Origin: G963665545 sp963665545
Lineage (GTDB): Bacteria > Pseudomonadota > Gammaproteobacteria > Xanthomonadales > SZUA-36
Length of the DNA stretch: 64,000 nt
Direction: 5' to 3'
NCBI GenBank assembly: GCA_963665545.2
Contig: CAXXKZ010000011.1
Location: forward strand, 310,001 to 374,000
Under the pieces are notes generated by a model. That model was given only the letters and a program-made list of their open reading frames with translations, ran no database searches and had not been told where the DNA came from. The translations under genes were made by a program, and so were the position numbers. Below are positions 35,522 through 45,082 of this stretch, in pieces; within the stretch, counting starts at the first letter, position 1; each line of letters opens with the position of its first letter.

Positions 35522-36883
35522 TTACCAGCGGTATTCAAACCTGGCGCCGATGTTACGCGGGGCTGCCAGAACATTGAAAGGCTCGTTGGTGTAGAAGGAG
35601 CCCAATTGCTGTACCAGAATGATGTTCTCATCGAACAGGTTTTGGACATACAGGCTCGCGCTCCAGCGCTCGGCATCGAGCGAAAATTTTAGCGTTGTGA
35701 TGGTATAACTGTCCACTTCGGGCAGGAAAATGGTGACCCCGCCAAGCGGATTAGCCACCGTGTTCAAACCGGTGATGTAACTGTCCACATAACGCACCCC
35801 GCCAAATACCGTGAAACTCATATCATCCCGGAAAGGGTGCGTGTACTGTAACGAGGCCGCTCCGGTGTTCTCCGGCACAAAGGGAAACGGCAAGCCCTGC
35901 AGAAAATTTATATTGTCTGAGGGATCCGCCGCCGGCGGCACGTCAATCTTGTCGAATTTTGACTTGGTATAGCTGTATGACAGTGAAAGCAGTAGGCCTT
36001 CGGTGAGCATGGCAGTCAGCTCACCCTCAAAACCCTGGGTGTAGCTGTCACCAATATTGAATACGCGGTTGATGGGGAACGGGGTAAACACCCGGACCCG
36101 GATCTGCTGATCCGTGATGGCGGTGTGATGGACTGCGAGGTTCAGGTTCATTCTTCCGTCCAAAAGCTGCGTCTTCAAGCCGAGTTCATAGCTGGTTAAG
36201 AGTTCATTATCAAAGGGTTCGTACTCCGGACCCGGGCGCACCCTGGAAATCCTGAAAGCCGCCCGCCTTGAAGCCTTGAGCGACGGTCAAGTAGGTCATG
36301 GTGTTATCGTTAAAGCGGTAACTAATCGATCCCATTGGCGTGAACGCATCAATCGTTGTTTCATTTCCTTGCATAAAATCAGTCGTGGGCGGCAGACCGA
36401 TTACTGCAAAGAAGGGAACGGTGAAATTTACGCGGGTTTCAATTTTCGGTTTTTCCTTGGAATAGCGGGTGCCGAAGGTGAAGTCCCAGGGACCGGTGGT
36501 ATAGGTGGCCTGCCCGAACAAGGCCCAACCGGTGCGATCGACGTCATACCACTGGTCCGCCGTCAGGCCGGCCAGGATACCAAATTCCGGAATGATCTCA
36601 CCCGCTTCGATAACCTGATCAATATTGCGAAACTCGTCGAAGTAGTAGGCCCCTGCGGTCCAGGCCCACGGACTGTCCGGGTTGTTGGATGTTAGGCGAA
36701 ATTCCTGGGTAAAAGCACCCTGCTCGATGGTGATGTACTGGACACGTCACGCTTTCGTGCTGAAACAATCACTTCTTCAAGCACGTTTTCGGATGTTTCC
36801 TCCTGGGCGGAAGCGGGATTGCTGAAAACAAGAATAGTGGCCAGCATCGGAATCCCGGCCAAAAGCGAATAGAAAGAACGCAT
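35522..36883 (-). pseudogene. TonB-dependent receptor, plug deleted and barrel frameshifted
   Basis: The gene opens with a signal peptide (LLAGIPMLATILVFSNPASA) and EEVIVSARKRD, the usual start of a TonB receptor. At about 36,745 the frame jumps directly to barrel sequence YITIEQGAFTQEFRLTS, so the plug domain (normally over 200 codons) is missing. The barrel continues through GWALFGQATYTTGPWDFTFG and FKAGGFQDFQGA, then a second shift near 36,240 moves into RPGPEYEPFDNELLTSYELG. The end is intact: LYVQNLFDENII and a final ARFEYRW, with aromatic C-terminus as needed for barrel assembly. It cannot give a working receptor as read. A GntR gene is divergent. Confidence 0.78.
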
Positions 36884-37056
36884 ACGACGGCTCCTCTGCT
36901 GTTAAAGCAGACTGTGACTGTGTCGGCCAACATTATACTAATTAATCGTTAATTTCAACGTGTGATATTTGATGTTATTATTACCCTAAGGTTCCTGTCA
37001 GCAAAGCAGAACCGCAAATGCTAGACTCCTGATGGTTTTTTGAACGAGATAATTTA
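36884..37056. promoter_or_regulatory. divergent intergenic region between TonB receptor and GntR gene
   Basis: This 173-base AT-rich gap has to carry promoters for both directions and is the likely operator region of the GntR regulator. Only weak palindromic stretches are visible around ACTAATTAATCGTTAAT, so no operator can be set exactly. Confidence 0.4.
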
Positions 37057-37701
37057 GTGGATAAAAAAAGCAGAAGTGTCGAGGCCGTGCTGCAGGAATT
37101 AAAGACCGGCATACGCCGGGGTCGTTACGTGCCCGGTCAACGCCTGGTCACCTCCGATGTTGCGGCAAAAATGGGCACCAGCCTGGCGCCGGTGCGCGAA
37201 GCGATCCATATGCTGGCAGGCGAAAGGCTGGTTGAGATCGTCCCCAACCGCGGCGCCAGCGTGCGGGAGTTGTCCGCCCAGGACCTGGTGGACGGAATTC
37301 AGGTGCTGGAAGTGATCGGCGCATTGGGTCTGCGTTTGATTGCTCCGCGCCTGGCAGAGGAAAAAGTGCGCACGGTACTCGCAGACGCTATTGCGCCCAT
37401 CCAGGAGGCAGGCAAACTGCGTGACCGTGATGCCTTTTTCACCGCCATTGCGTACTCCCATCGGCTGGTTAATCAATATTCAGGCAACTCCTTTTTGAAC
37501 CCTGTCGTCAATCGCGTACACCTAGAGTACTTTTACCGCCAAATGGCGGACTTGTTGCCGCCTGATTTCTGGGATCAGTACATGCTGAACTACCAATTGG
37601 CCGGGGATCCACTGGCCCGGGGTGATGCCAAAGCGTCTGAACGCGCCTGGGTAAATCATTGCCGCTGGCTGATTAAGCTGTTGAGCAAACATCTGGACTG
37701 A
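37057..37701 (+). CDS. GntR-family transcriptional regulator (FCD type)
   Basis: The 214-residue protein has an N-terminal winged helix (residues about 8-72: IRRGRYVPGQRLVTSDVAAKMG, PVREAIHMLAGERLVEIVPN, RGASVRELS) and an all-helical FCD ligand domain (IAYSHRLVNQYSGN, WVNHCRWLIKLLSKH). FCD regulators respond to small carboxylates or sugar acids; the ligand here is not known. It starts with GTG at 37,057. Divergent from the TonB receptor and upstream of an esterase operon, it is the natural candidate to control one or both. Confidence 0.85.
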   Translation: MDKKSRSVEAVLQELKTGIRRGRYVPGQRLVTSDVAAKMGTSLAPVREAIHMLAGERLVEIVPNRGASVRELSAQDLVDGIQVLEVIGALGLRLIAPRLAEEKVRTVLADAIAPIQEAGKLRDRDAFFTAIAYSHRLVNQYSGNSFLNPVVNRVHLEYFYRQMADLLPPDFWDQYMLNYQLAGDPLARGDAKASERAWVNHCRWLIKLLSKHLD

Positions 37702-37858
37702 CACCGGAGCAAGCTATACTTTGAAAGCCCCGTATGCGGACGCTGCATGAACGGGTCTTCCAGATGGCCAAAGTCATCGATTGTTGTGATTCGCCCAACG
37801 ACGAAGATGTGGCGCACGCCTGAAACCTTGCTGTCGCCCGTCGCAATCAACGGAGAAA

Positions 37859-38809
37859 ATGATGAATTGGATTGCCCGTAACCCTCTTGCGCTCCCATTT
37901 GCGCTCATTCTTTCAAGCGCTACGTTGAGCCTTCAGGGCTCAGACGTTGTGCTTCCAAACCACGATATCGAGCGGTTGGTGATGGACTCAGAGCACGCTG
38001 GCTTTCGTTACGAGATTCTCATTGGCGGTCCACCGGAGAGCATTCCCGCGGACAAGCCCCTGCCGCTGCTCGTGGTACTGGACGGCTACCTGCTAGGCCT
38101 GAGCGCGATCGAATCAGCGCGGTTGATGACTGCGATCGGGGAGATCGAACCGATCGTTATCGCCGCGGTTTCGCCTGATGGCGGATTCACGGTAGCTAAC
38201 ACCCGGCGTCTGCGTGACATGAGTGCCGATTCGCAAGTCGACGTGGCCTCCGATCCTTTAGTGCAGCGGTTCATGCCCCGATTCAAAGCCGCCGGCCTGA
38301 CACCGGAAGAGGCTCTAGGGGGCTCGGATGCGTTCCGCCGTTTCCTGGCCGACGAACTGGTGCCAGAAATCGGCCGGCGCCGCTCAATTGATCCCCGCCG
38401 TGTTGGCATTTTGGGGCATTCGGCGGGTGGATCGTTCCTGATCGAAGCACTGCTGGAGGGCGACACTCCGTTTGTTGACTACATCATTGGCGAAGCCGGT
38501 ACCTTCCTGCTGTTTGGCACCGGAGAAGATCTGTTGGCGAAAGCGGTGACAAAAGGGGATCTTCCGGCGAAGCGCGCGATATACGCTGATTCCAGCGACA
38601 CTGCGGAAGCCATGCCCGACATGATTGCCGAGGCCCGGGGTCTGGTGCGTCAGATTAATGACAATGCCGGCGTGCCGGTGAAGATGATCACCTACGAAGG
38701 AGAATCCCACACCACGATAATCCCCGGCTTTATCAAGGATGGCCTGCTGTACATGTACGGCACGGGCAAGACCTACGGGGAGTCGCTGAGACACGAGGAA
38801 AAGCGATGA
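37859..38809 (+). CDS. secreted IroE-like esterase 2
   Basis: The 316-residue protein has a signal peptide and the putative-esterase fold: PLPLLVVLDGYLLG, IVIAAVSPDGG, the nucleophile serine in GILGHSAGGSF, and His in EGESHTTIIPGF. It follows the GntR gene by about 157 bases. An adjacent second ATG at 37,862 has better spacing from the GGAG site and may be the true start. Its stop overlaps the next gene (ATGA). Confidence 0.8.
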   Translation: MMNWIARNPLALPFALILSSATLSLQGSDVVLPNHDIERLVMDSEHAGFRYEILIGGPPESIPADKPLPLLVVLDGYLLGLSAIESARLMTAIGEIEPIVIAAVSPDGGFTVANTRRLRDMSADSQVDVASDPLVQRFMPRFKAAGLTPEEALGGSDAFRRFLADELVPEIGRRRSIDPRRVGILGHSAGGSFLIEALLEGDTPFVDYIIGEAGTFLLFGTGEDLLAKAVTKGDLPAKRAIYADSSDTAEAMPDMIAEARGLVRQINDNAGVPVKMITYEGESHTTIIPGFIKDGLLYMYGTGKTYGESLRHEEKR

Positions 38810-39669
38810 AGTGGTGGGCCGCGCTGTTAGGATTTGTATTGGCGTTGGGATCGTGGGTCGAGGCATCGGCGGAATCGGGTTATGCGGTCGCCCATGACGG
38901 CTCATCAATCTACTTCGAAGTTCACGGCAGCGGGGACAAGTTTCTGTTCCTGGGGCCGGGAACCGCGGTGCCTCGGGCCGTCAATCTCTTGCCCGGACAG
39001 GAGCCGACGGAGGGCGTCTCTGAAATGTTTGCGCAGTTCAAGCAGGCCTATATCGATGCATTGGGTTCGAAGTACCGGCTGATCTTCATCGAGTACCCGG
39101 GAATCGAACCGAAGATGTATACCTTGACGCCTGCAGCAGTGGCGCGTGATTATCTGGCAATTGCCGATGCGGCCGGCGCACAGGAATTCGCCTATGCCGG
39201 TTTTTCCTGGGGTTGTGTCACCGGCCTGCAGCTCGCCCTTCGCACCGAGCGGATGAAAGCGCTGGTCTGCGGCGGTTTCCCGGCGATGGACGGTATCTAC
39301 GATGATATGCGCACGACGACCCGGGTCATGTCCAGGGGTCCTGCCACCCTCTATGGGTTGGAGCTCAATTCACCGGAAAATGGCCGTCAATTCCTGACGT
39401 ACTACGAGGGGCTGCAGAGCTTCGATGACCGTCTGATCCAGGGTGCGCTGAAGATCCCGCGCCTGAACTGGATCGGCGATCAGGACCAGCCCACACTGAA
39501 CGGCGAGCCGCTGACCCATATGGGCAAGGTGATAATGGGCAACCGCGCCGAACTCGAAGCTGCGGGCTGGCAAGTGAACATCATTCCGGGCAAAAATCAC
39601 CTTGATGGCGGCGCGCCCGACGTACAGATACCGGTCATTCGGGATTGGTTGACGGAAATGTACCGATAG
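38806..39669 (+). CDS. secreted alpha/beta hydrolase
   Basis: The 287-residue protein begins with a signal peptide (LLGFVLALGSWVEASA). The alpha/beta hydrolase core has YFEVHGSGDKFLFLGPGT, IFIEYPGIEP, the nucleophile serine in YAGFSWGCVTG, and IPGKNHLDGG with the catalytic His. The acid residue is not obvious from motif alone. It is translated from an ATGA overlap with the esterase upstream and is followed by a GGT-like gene after 50 bases. Substrate unknown. Confidence 0.75.
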   Translation: MKWWAALLGFVLALGSWVEASAESGYAVAHDGSSIYFEVHGSGDKFLFLGPGTAVPRAVNLLPGQEPTEGVSEMFAQFKQAYIDALGSKYRLIFIEYPGIEPKMYTLTPAAVARDYLAIADAAGAQEFAYAGFSWGCVTGLQLALRTERMKALVCGGFPAMDGIYDDMRTTTRVMSRGPATLYGLELNSPENGRQFLTYYEGLQSFDDRLIQGALKIPRLNWIGDQDQPTLNGEPLTHMGKVIMGNRAELEAAGWQVNIIPGKNHLDGGAPDVQIPVIRDWLTEMYR

Positions 39670-39719
39670 CCGGATCGATTCATACGGTTGCCGAGGATGT
39701 CCACCGGAAATTGAAGATC

Positions 39720-41540
39720 ATGAACATACGAATCTCGTTACTCGCCGCGTTTGCCTGCGCCGTATCGGCCGGAGGTTACGCCGGCGAGCCGGACCTGTCG
39801 CCGGCCAGTTGGCCGAAGGGTGAGCTGGCCAGAGTGCTCGCCGACCCGCCTGCCGTCCGCAGCCGCGTCGTGTCCGATTCGGGGGTCATTGTCGGGATTA
39901 CCGCCAGCGCTGCCGTTCGCTCCGGGCTGGAGGCGCTGCGTCAGGGTGGGAGCGCCGTCGACGCCGTGTTGACCCATGCGCTGGCCGAAATTGTTCTCTA
40001 TGCGAGTTGCTGTGTCAGCCACGCCGGATTCATGGACCTGATGGTGTTCGAAGCCGCGACGGGCAAGGTGTATCACCTCAACGGCGGCTGGAACACCGTG
40101 CTCGGGGAAGATGATCCGCTAACCATCCCGGGCGATGGTATCCCGAGCGGCCGAACGGCCATGGTACCGGGCTTCATGGCCGGGGTGGAAGCGGCCCATG
40201 AGCGCTTCGGAAAGCTCCCCTTCGCTAGCCTCTTCGGGCCCGCCGTTTACTTTGCCGAGCAGGGCTTCGAACTCAAGCCGTTCCACCAGGGAGTGATCGA
40301 CGCGAGGACGGACGTGCTCAGCCGGCGCCCGGATACCCGGGCTGTGTTCACGCGGGCCGACGGCGCCTGGTATCGCGCCGGCGATCTGTTCCGTCAGCCG
40401 GAACTCGCCCGGACGCTGAAGAACGTGGCCTCGAAGGGGGCCGACTACATGTACACCGGAGAATGGGGCCAGAAACTCGTCGAGGCCGTTCAGTCCGAGG
40501 GCGGCAAGATGACGATGGAGGACCTGCGCCGCTACGAGCCGTTGTGGAGCGAACCGCTACGGTCCACCTACCGCGGCCTCGATGTTTACGCGACGGCGCC
40601 GCCCAACCAGGGTGGGGTGAATCTGATCGAGGCGTTGAATCTGGTTGAACGCGCCAACCTGCGCGGGATGGGTCACTACAGCGATTCACCCGAAGCCCTG
40701 CACACGCTGATTCGGATCGCCAGGGTCATGGATATCATGGGGACGTCGCTGACCCATCATGTCACGCCGACACCGCTGTTCAAGCGCTATGCGCCGCAGG
40801 TCGAGACCGACCTGATGAAGCGCATCACCCCCGGCGCCGCGGACACCCTGTGGGCCGCCATGGCTACGCCCGGCTGGAACGACCTGAACATCGAAGCCTA
40901 TCGGTGGAACCCGGTTGAAGGCGCCGGCAATCATTCCGACGCGGTCGTGGCGGTCGATGCAGAGGGTAATGCGGCCGCACTGCTGCACACCATCAACACC
41001 GCCTTGTGGGGCACCACCGGCATCTTCGTTGACGGCGTGCCGATGGCCGACTCTGCAAAGTACCAGCAGGTCAAAATCGCACGCGTGGGTCCGGGCAAAC
41101 GTCTCCCGATAGAAACCAATCCAATCATGCTGCTGAAGGACGGACGGCCCGTCATCGTTTCTTCGAGTATCGGAATGGGCGTGCATGAACAGACGCTTCA
41201 AGGCATCGTCAACATCATCGAGTACGGCGACGATGTGCGTACCGCTGCCGACCGGCCGCAGGTGCTCAGGCCCATCGGCGGCGGGATCTCGGCTGCGATG
41301 GCGCAGAAGCCGGAAGGACCAGAAGCCCAGGCGGTGGCGGAAGGCAGATTCGACCCACAACTGCTCGATGCCGTGCGTGCCAAAGGCCAGCCCATCACCG
41401 CACTGCCGACGGCGCAGTCGGGAAACTGGCGCGGCTACTGGGTGGGCATCCACATCGATCCGGAATCCGGGCGTCGCGAAGGTGCGGGGTCGCCATTCTT
41501 TGACGGGGGCGCGATGGGCCAGGCAATCAACGAGGACTGA
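39720..41540 (+). CDS. GGT-like Ntn hydrolase with non-standard active-site motif
   Basis: The 606-residue protein has a signal peptide (LLAAFACAVSAGGYA) and aligns overall with gamma-glutamyltransferases: GLEALRQGGSAVDAVL, PGFMAGVEAAHERFG, DYMYTGEWGQKLVEAV, TAPPNQGGVNLIEALN and RLPIETNPIMLL. The self-cleavage site normally reads TTHxSVVD. Here it is GNHSDAVVAVD with Asn404-His405-Ser406, so the catalytic Thr pair is absent. A Ser could take over the nucleophile role, or cleavage may not occur. The start is an ATG at 39,720. Third gene of the 37,859-41,540 operon. Confidence 0.72.
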   Translation: MNIRISLLAAFACAVSAGGYAGEPDLSPASWPKGELARVLADPPAVRSRVVSDSGVIVGITASAAVRSGLEALRQGGSAVDAVLTHALAEIVLYASCCVSHAGFMDLMVFEAATGKVYHLNGGWNTVLGEDDPLTIPGDGIPSGRTAMVPGFMAGVEAAHERFGKLPFASLFGPAVYFAEQGFELKPFHQGVIDARTDVLSRRPDTRAVFTRADGAWYRAGDLFRQPELARTLKNVASKGADYMYTGEWGQKLVEAVQSEGGKMTMEDLRRYEPLWSEPLRSTYRGLDVYATAPPNQGGVNLIEALNLVERANLRGMGHYSDSPEALHTLIRIARVMDIMGTSLTHHVTPTPLFKRYAPQVETDLMKRITPGAADTLWAAMATPGWNDLNIEAYRWNPVEGAGNHSDAVVAVDAEGNAAALLHTINTALWGTTGIFVDGVPMADSAKYQQVKIARVGPGKRLPIETNPIMLLKDGRPVIVSSSIGMGVHEQTLQGIVNIIEYGDDVRTAADRPQVLRPIGGGISAAMAQKPEGPEAQAVAEGRFDPQLLDAVRAKGQPITALPTAQSGNWRGYWVGIHIDPESGRREGAGSPFFDGGAMGQAINED

Positions 41541-41602
41541 CCAATCGCTCTTCGACCCGTTCGATCATGTTCTTGGTGGATTGCACTTCCAGTGTTTCCC
41601 GC

Positions 41603-42475
41603 TCACCTGCCAATTTTCCAAACGCCCTTTTCCAAAAATGCCTCTATGGTTTGGCGGTGTGCTTTGTTTATCAAATTGGAATGAGATAGTTTTTCCCTTT
41701 TAGCATAATCCACAAGTTTGATGATCTCCTTGCCTTCGAGATAGGCCAATCTCTTGTGATAGCTGTTGGTCAAAGCCTTGCCAACAATCTCTTCCATGAT
41801 TGAGCTCTTGCCTTGATTGTCAAATTCCTGGAAAGCATTGTAGTAGGATTTTCGATCAATGAATTTAATATTGATCGGGACGTATCCTTCACGCAATAGA
41901 AGGTAGTTGTTGATGACGCGTCCGATACGACCGTTGCCATCAATAAAGGGATGAATATGCTCGAAAGTGAGATGAAGGCGGGCGATTCTTTTTGTGATAT
42001 TTCCATCGTAGCTGCCATGGTATTCCGCAAACATCTCTTCGAGTTTTTCAACCACCAAATTGGGATCCACGGCAACGTGATCGCCAACACGTACCCATTC
42101 ACCTTCGTCTCGAAAGCGCCCTGCTGCATCGTCGTGAATATTGGAAAGCAGCATTTTGTGCAAGAGCAAAATCACTTCTTGATCCAGTTCCAGAACTTTT
42201 GCTTTGCTGTTGATATACGCAACAACCCTGGCCAGGTTCTTTGCTTCAAACAATTCCCGCTCCGAGATGAATCTATCCAGATCTATCTGCAATAAGATTC
42301 TCTCTGTCTCCTCCAGGCTCAGCGTGCTGTTTTCGATCGCATTGGAATCAAATACTTGTTCTGCTATTTCCACCTCGTTGATAATCTGAATCAGGGATTC
42401 CTTTCTTGCCACAGCTTTGTAATAGCGCTCCCTTAATAGGGCAATCGCTTTAAATATCTGTAGGGTTTTTGCCAT
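41603..42475 (-). CDS. Fic-domain AMP transferase (N-terminally autoinhibited)
   Basis: Fic proteins transfer AMP or related groups to hydroxyl side chains. The 290-residue protein has the complete motif HPFIDGNGRIGR at 175-186. The inhibitory (S/T)xxxE(G/N) motif is Ser44xxxGlu48-Asn49 in SNAIEN, ahead of the Fic core, as in class II proteins. The C-terminal QTIEAFLEKGVWKIGR looks like part of a small winged helix. No antitoxin gene is next to it, in keeping with the built-in inhibitor. GC content is lower than in the neighbouring hydrolase genes. Confidence 0.88.
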   Translation of the reverse strand: MAKTLQIFKAIALLRERYYKAVARKESLIQIINEVEIAEQVFDSNAIENSTLSLEETERILLQIDLDRFISERELFEAKNLARVVAYINSKAKVLELDQEVILLLHKMLLSNIHDDAAGRFRDEGEWVRVGDHVAVDPNLVVEKLEEMFAEYHGSYDGNITKRIARLHLTFEHIHPFIDGNGRIGRVINNYLLLREGYVPINIKFIDRKSYYNAFQEFDNQGKSSIMEEIVGKALTNSYHKRLAYLEGKEIIKLVDYAKREKLSHSNLINKAHRQTIEAFLEKGVWKIGR

Positions 42476-42715
42476 GGTCGAGGTCCGTTCTCTTCAATTT
42501 ACGAGGTAATATAAACGTGAAAATTACCAAGAAATATGGATTTATTTTCGTTTATATACTTATAAACTTGAAAATATAACAGATATTCTACTCTTTTCAC
42601 GATTATAATGCCAATTCACAGACAAGCGCGATACCGCAACGGCGGTGGGCACTGACAGCTGCAATTGCTTCCCTGCCACTTGGCCTGGCCGCTCAAAGCG
42701 ATGCTCATCCCGACG

Positions 42716-42856
42716 ATGAATCTTAACGGCTTTGACGACTACCGCGATTTTCCCAACATCACTCGAGGCATGGTCAGTCGCGGCTACAGCGATGAGCAGA
42801 TCAAGGGGGTGCTCGGGGAGAATTTCATGCGCGTATTCGAGCAGGTTTGTGGATAG
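42716..42856 (+). pseudogene. membrane dipeptidase (M19), C-terminal remnant
   Basis: The 46-codon stretch NLNGFDDYRDFPNITRGM, SRGYSDEQIKGVLGEN and FMRVFEQV matches the end of family M19 dipeptidases and parallels the C-terminus of the M19 gene at 51,972. No catalytic part precedes it. A different frame just upstream (42,640-42,700) reads like a signal peptide, so the two ends may be joined by a large internal deletion. It is not an expressed gene as far as can be seen. The rest of 42,476-42,947 contains no other gene. Confidence 0.65.
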
Positions 42857-42947
42857 ATCCAGGCCAACCGCGAGGTCCTTGGTAACGCACCTGCAGGGTG
42901 CCACTCCTCCGTTGCGCTGTTGCTCAGCATTTGCAAAACAATCCAAT

Positions 42948-44228
42948 TTAATTCTCAATTCCAGAGTCTTCGAGTGAGAATGGATTCAAGAACTGCCTGC
43001 CCCAGAGCAATTTATGATCAACTTCACTCAAGGCTGCTTCATGACAGACCGCTTCCCAGTTGGTTTCCATAATGTGTTTTTGATGGTTTGCAATGTCCAT
43101 GACCTCATCTTGCGTCAGCAGAAAACGATGCGCGGCCTCAACGCATGAGGCAATACGGCTCATGCGATTATCGCCGGAGATCAACATGGCCTGAGAGGCT
43201 TCATTGCCGCTCCGGCCTTGTGGGCAGATATCATAAGCAGGTGTGAGGTTCAGTTCTCCTCCATCCCAAAAAGCGGCATGGTTGCGGGCATGATCATCCG
43301 TATTGCCGCAAAGAATATTAAATAGTATGCGGGAGAGTAGTTCTTTCAGCGTTTCTTTTGGGTGGCTAAAACGGTGCCGGATAATTTCAGCGAACGTCTC
43401 GTAACTGGCATAGCGCGCCATCATGTCGTCAAGGCCAAAGAGTGTCAAGGCAGATATCATTGCTTTGCGTGACCAGCCTTTTTCCGTGTGCCCGCGATCA
43501 AAACGCTCGATCAGCAAAACATCCTTGTTGGCAGCTATTGCCAGTTTCACGGGCGCAACGTCTAGGCCTGCGAGAGCGGCGAGTCTCATTGCGATAAACT
43601 CTGCTTTTACGACGCTATAAATATCACTGCCGGAAGAAAACTTCGCAACGTACTTTTTGCCTTGATCCTCGATCAGTGCTTTAGGCCGTGCACCGCCGAT
43701 AGCGCTGCCATGGAAGAGGGCCTGATCCAGCTCTGGTGTGAGTGGAACACCTTTTTCAACGCGCTCGGCGGATTCCAATAGCTCTTCGAGTGAAACATTC
43801 GTGGCTGACCGTGGAACGTACTTCGAAGGCGAAGCCTGGAAGTCCAACGCGCCAATACGGTCAGAACCGGATTCCAGCAGGTAGGTCAAATCATCAAGCT
43901 CGGTTGTATCCGTACTCGAACCTCTTAACCCCAGCCTCTTATTGATAATGACACGCCGACCCCAGGCATCGGGTGCCCCGTCACGGATACAACCGGGCAT
44001 GTTCAGCCCGTCCAGAAGGGGAAGGGCTCCGGATTTTAACGGCAGCTCCGGTTCATAGATGGAAATAACTGGTTTGGCATCACTGATCCGTTCAAGGTAA
44101 CTCTTACCGTAGTTGAACAGAATATTCTCTCCATCGATGTCAAGTTTTCCCGCTACAACGGGATCAATTTCATCCGGTAGCCATATCCAGACAAAGGCTT
44201 CTTTGTACTTTTCGTTAGAAGTCATCAT
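42948..44228 (-). CDS. hipA: HipA-type serine/threonine kinase toxin
   Basis: HipA kinases inactivate translation (E. coli HipA modifies GltX) and induce dormancy. The 426-residue protein has the N-terminal subdomain (LPLKSGALPLLDGLNMPG), the P-loop-like SAIGGARPKALIE, the catalytic NTDDHARNHAAFW, and the metal-binding YDICPQ. These match the HipA kinase core. Its start overlaps the hipB end by 14 bases, so the two are co-translated and HipB is made first. Confidence 0.9.
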   Translation of the reverse strand: MMTSNEKYKEAFVWIWLPDEIDPVVAGKLDIDGENILFNYGKSYLERISDAKPVISIYEPELPLKSGALPLLDGLNMPGCIRDGAPDAWGRRVIINKRLGLRGSSTDTTELDDLTYLLESGSDRIGALDFQASPSKYVPRSATNVSLEELLESAERVEKGVPLTPELDQALFHGSAIGGARPKALIEDQGKKYVAKFSSGSDIYSVVKAEFIAMRLAALAGLDVAPVKLAIAANKDVLLIERFDRGHTEKGWSRKAMISALTLFGLDDMMARYASYETFAEIIRHRFSHPKETLKELLSRILFNILCGNTDDHARNHAAFWDGGELNLTPAYDICPQGRSGNEASQAMLISGDNRMSRIASCVEAAHRFLLTQDEVMDIANHQKHIMETNWEAVCHEAALSEVDHKLLWGRQFLNPFSLEDSGIEN

Positions 44229-44553
44229 CGACCACTTTTTTTGTTTTTCGCACTGACTTAGGCAATAACGCCAATTTTTCCTCAGTCTGGCGGATATGTT
44301 TTGTCAGCGTGGTTTTATCGGCATTAAATAGTTTTATACCGACAATGGTGGCGACTTCAAAAACTGTTCCGATTTCGCATTTTGGATTGCCTTTCTCGAT
44401 ACGTTGCACTAACCCTCTCGAAATGCCAGCTCGGTCCGCTAATTCCTGAGCAGTGAGCTTGCGTTCCTTTCGCGCGGCGCGTACCAGTCCCCCAAGGAGG
44501 GAGACTGCCTCGCGGCTGTACCGGGAATAAATTCGTGTCACTGATTTGGCCAT
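44215..44553 (-). CDS. hipB: HipB-type XRE antitoxin
   Basis: The 112-residue protein has a Cro/C1 helix-turn-helix: ELADRAGISRGLVQRIEKGN. A lysine-rich C-terminal tail with KSVRKTKKVVDDDF follows. The start is placed at the ATG at 44,553 (MAKSVT), with a perfect inverted repeat immediately upstream. HipB proteins bind that kind of site and also neutralise HipA. Confidence 0.88.
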   Translation of the reverse strand: MAKSVTRIYSRYSREAVSLLGGLVRAARKERKLTAQELADRAGISRGLVQRIEKGNPKCEIGTVFEVATIVGIKLFNADKTTLTKHIRQTEEKLALLPKSVRKTKKVVDDDF

Positions 44554-44580
44554 GTCTATACCTATGACTTGTGTATAGAC
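44554..44580. promoter_or_regulatory. HipB operator (inverted repeat)
   Basis: GTCTATAC at 44,554-44,561 and GTATAGAC at 44,573-44,580 form a perfect 8-base inverted repeat with an 11-base spacer, directly before hipB. This is the expected position of an autoregulatory operator. Binding by HipB is inferred. Confidence 0.65.
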
Positions 44581-44680
44581 CACAAGAAGCCCTTGTGATC
44601 CATCTGTGAATCAAAATAGACATGATTATTGCTTTTGTCAAGACAACAATGAGCTATATGTGGACCGTAAAGACTTGTTA

Positions 44681-44698
44681 TGGGCTACACATAGCCCA
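44681..44698. repeat. hairpin TGGGCTA-CACA-TAGCCCA
   Basis: A perfect 7-base stem with a four-base loop lies about 100 bases upstream of the hip operator and is followed by TTTT on the plus strand. It could be a weak terminator or a second regulatory site. The rest of 44,584-45,001 shows no gene. Confidence 0.4.
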
Positions 44699-45001
44699 TT
44701 TTGGTGCAGCTCAGAAGCAACCGTATATCCGCTGTTGCGCGGTATTCATCGCTTGTCCTCCATCACGACCATATAGGATTTTCGCACAACCCAGATCACG
44801 AGCAGACCCATTGGGATCATCTGACCTCTCCCCTGTTCCCTCTCCTGCCCTCCAGTGATTAAAGCGCTGTGACGACAGTGGAATACCGCGCCCCAACAAA
44901 CAAGAATTTCCGCGGAACCGCAATTTGCGTGCCAGTTGTCAGTGGAATCCGTTCCATCGTGTAAGCATTTTGCTTGATGGCCCTTTAGATTGTGGGTGTC
45001 C

Positions 45002-45046
45002 CGAAATTTCCCTTGCGAAATTTCCCTGGCACCTGACTCTGACCCC
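45002..45046. repeat. REP-like element with tandem 12-mer
   Basis: CGAAATTTCCCT occurs at 45,002-45,013 and at 45,016-45,027, followed by GGCACCTGACTCTGACCCC. Read on the minus strand it begins GGGGTCAGAGT and TGCCAG, closely like the palindrome at 53,079. It is non-coding. Confidence 0.55.
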
Positions 45047-45082
45047 ATGACTTTGGTGACGCCCTGACAAGGCGTTCCAGAC

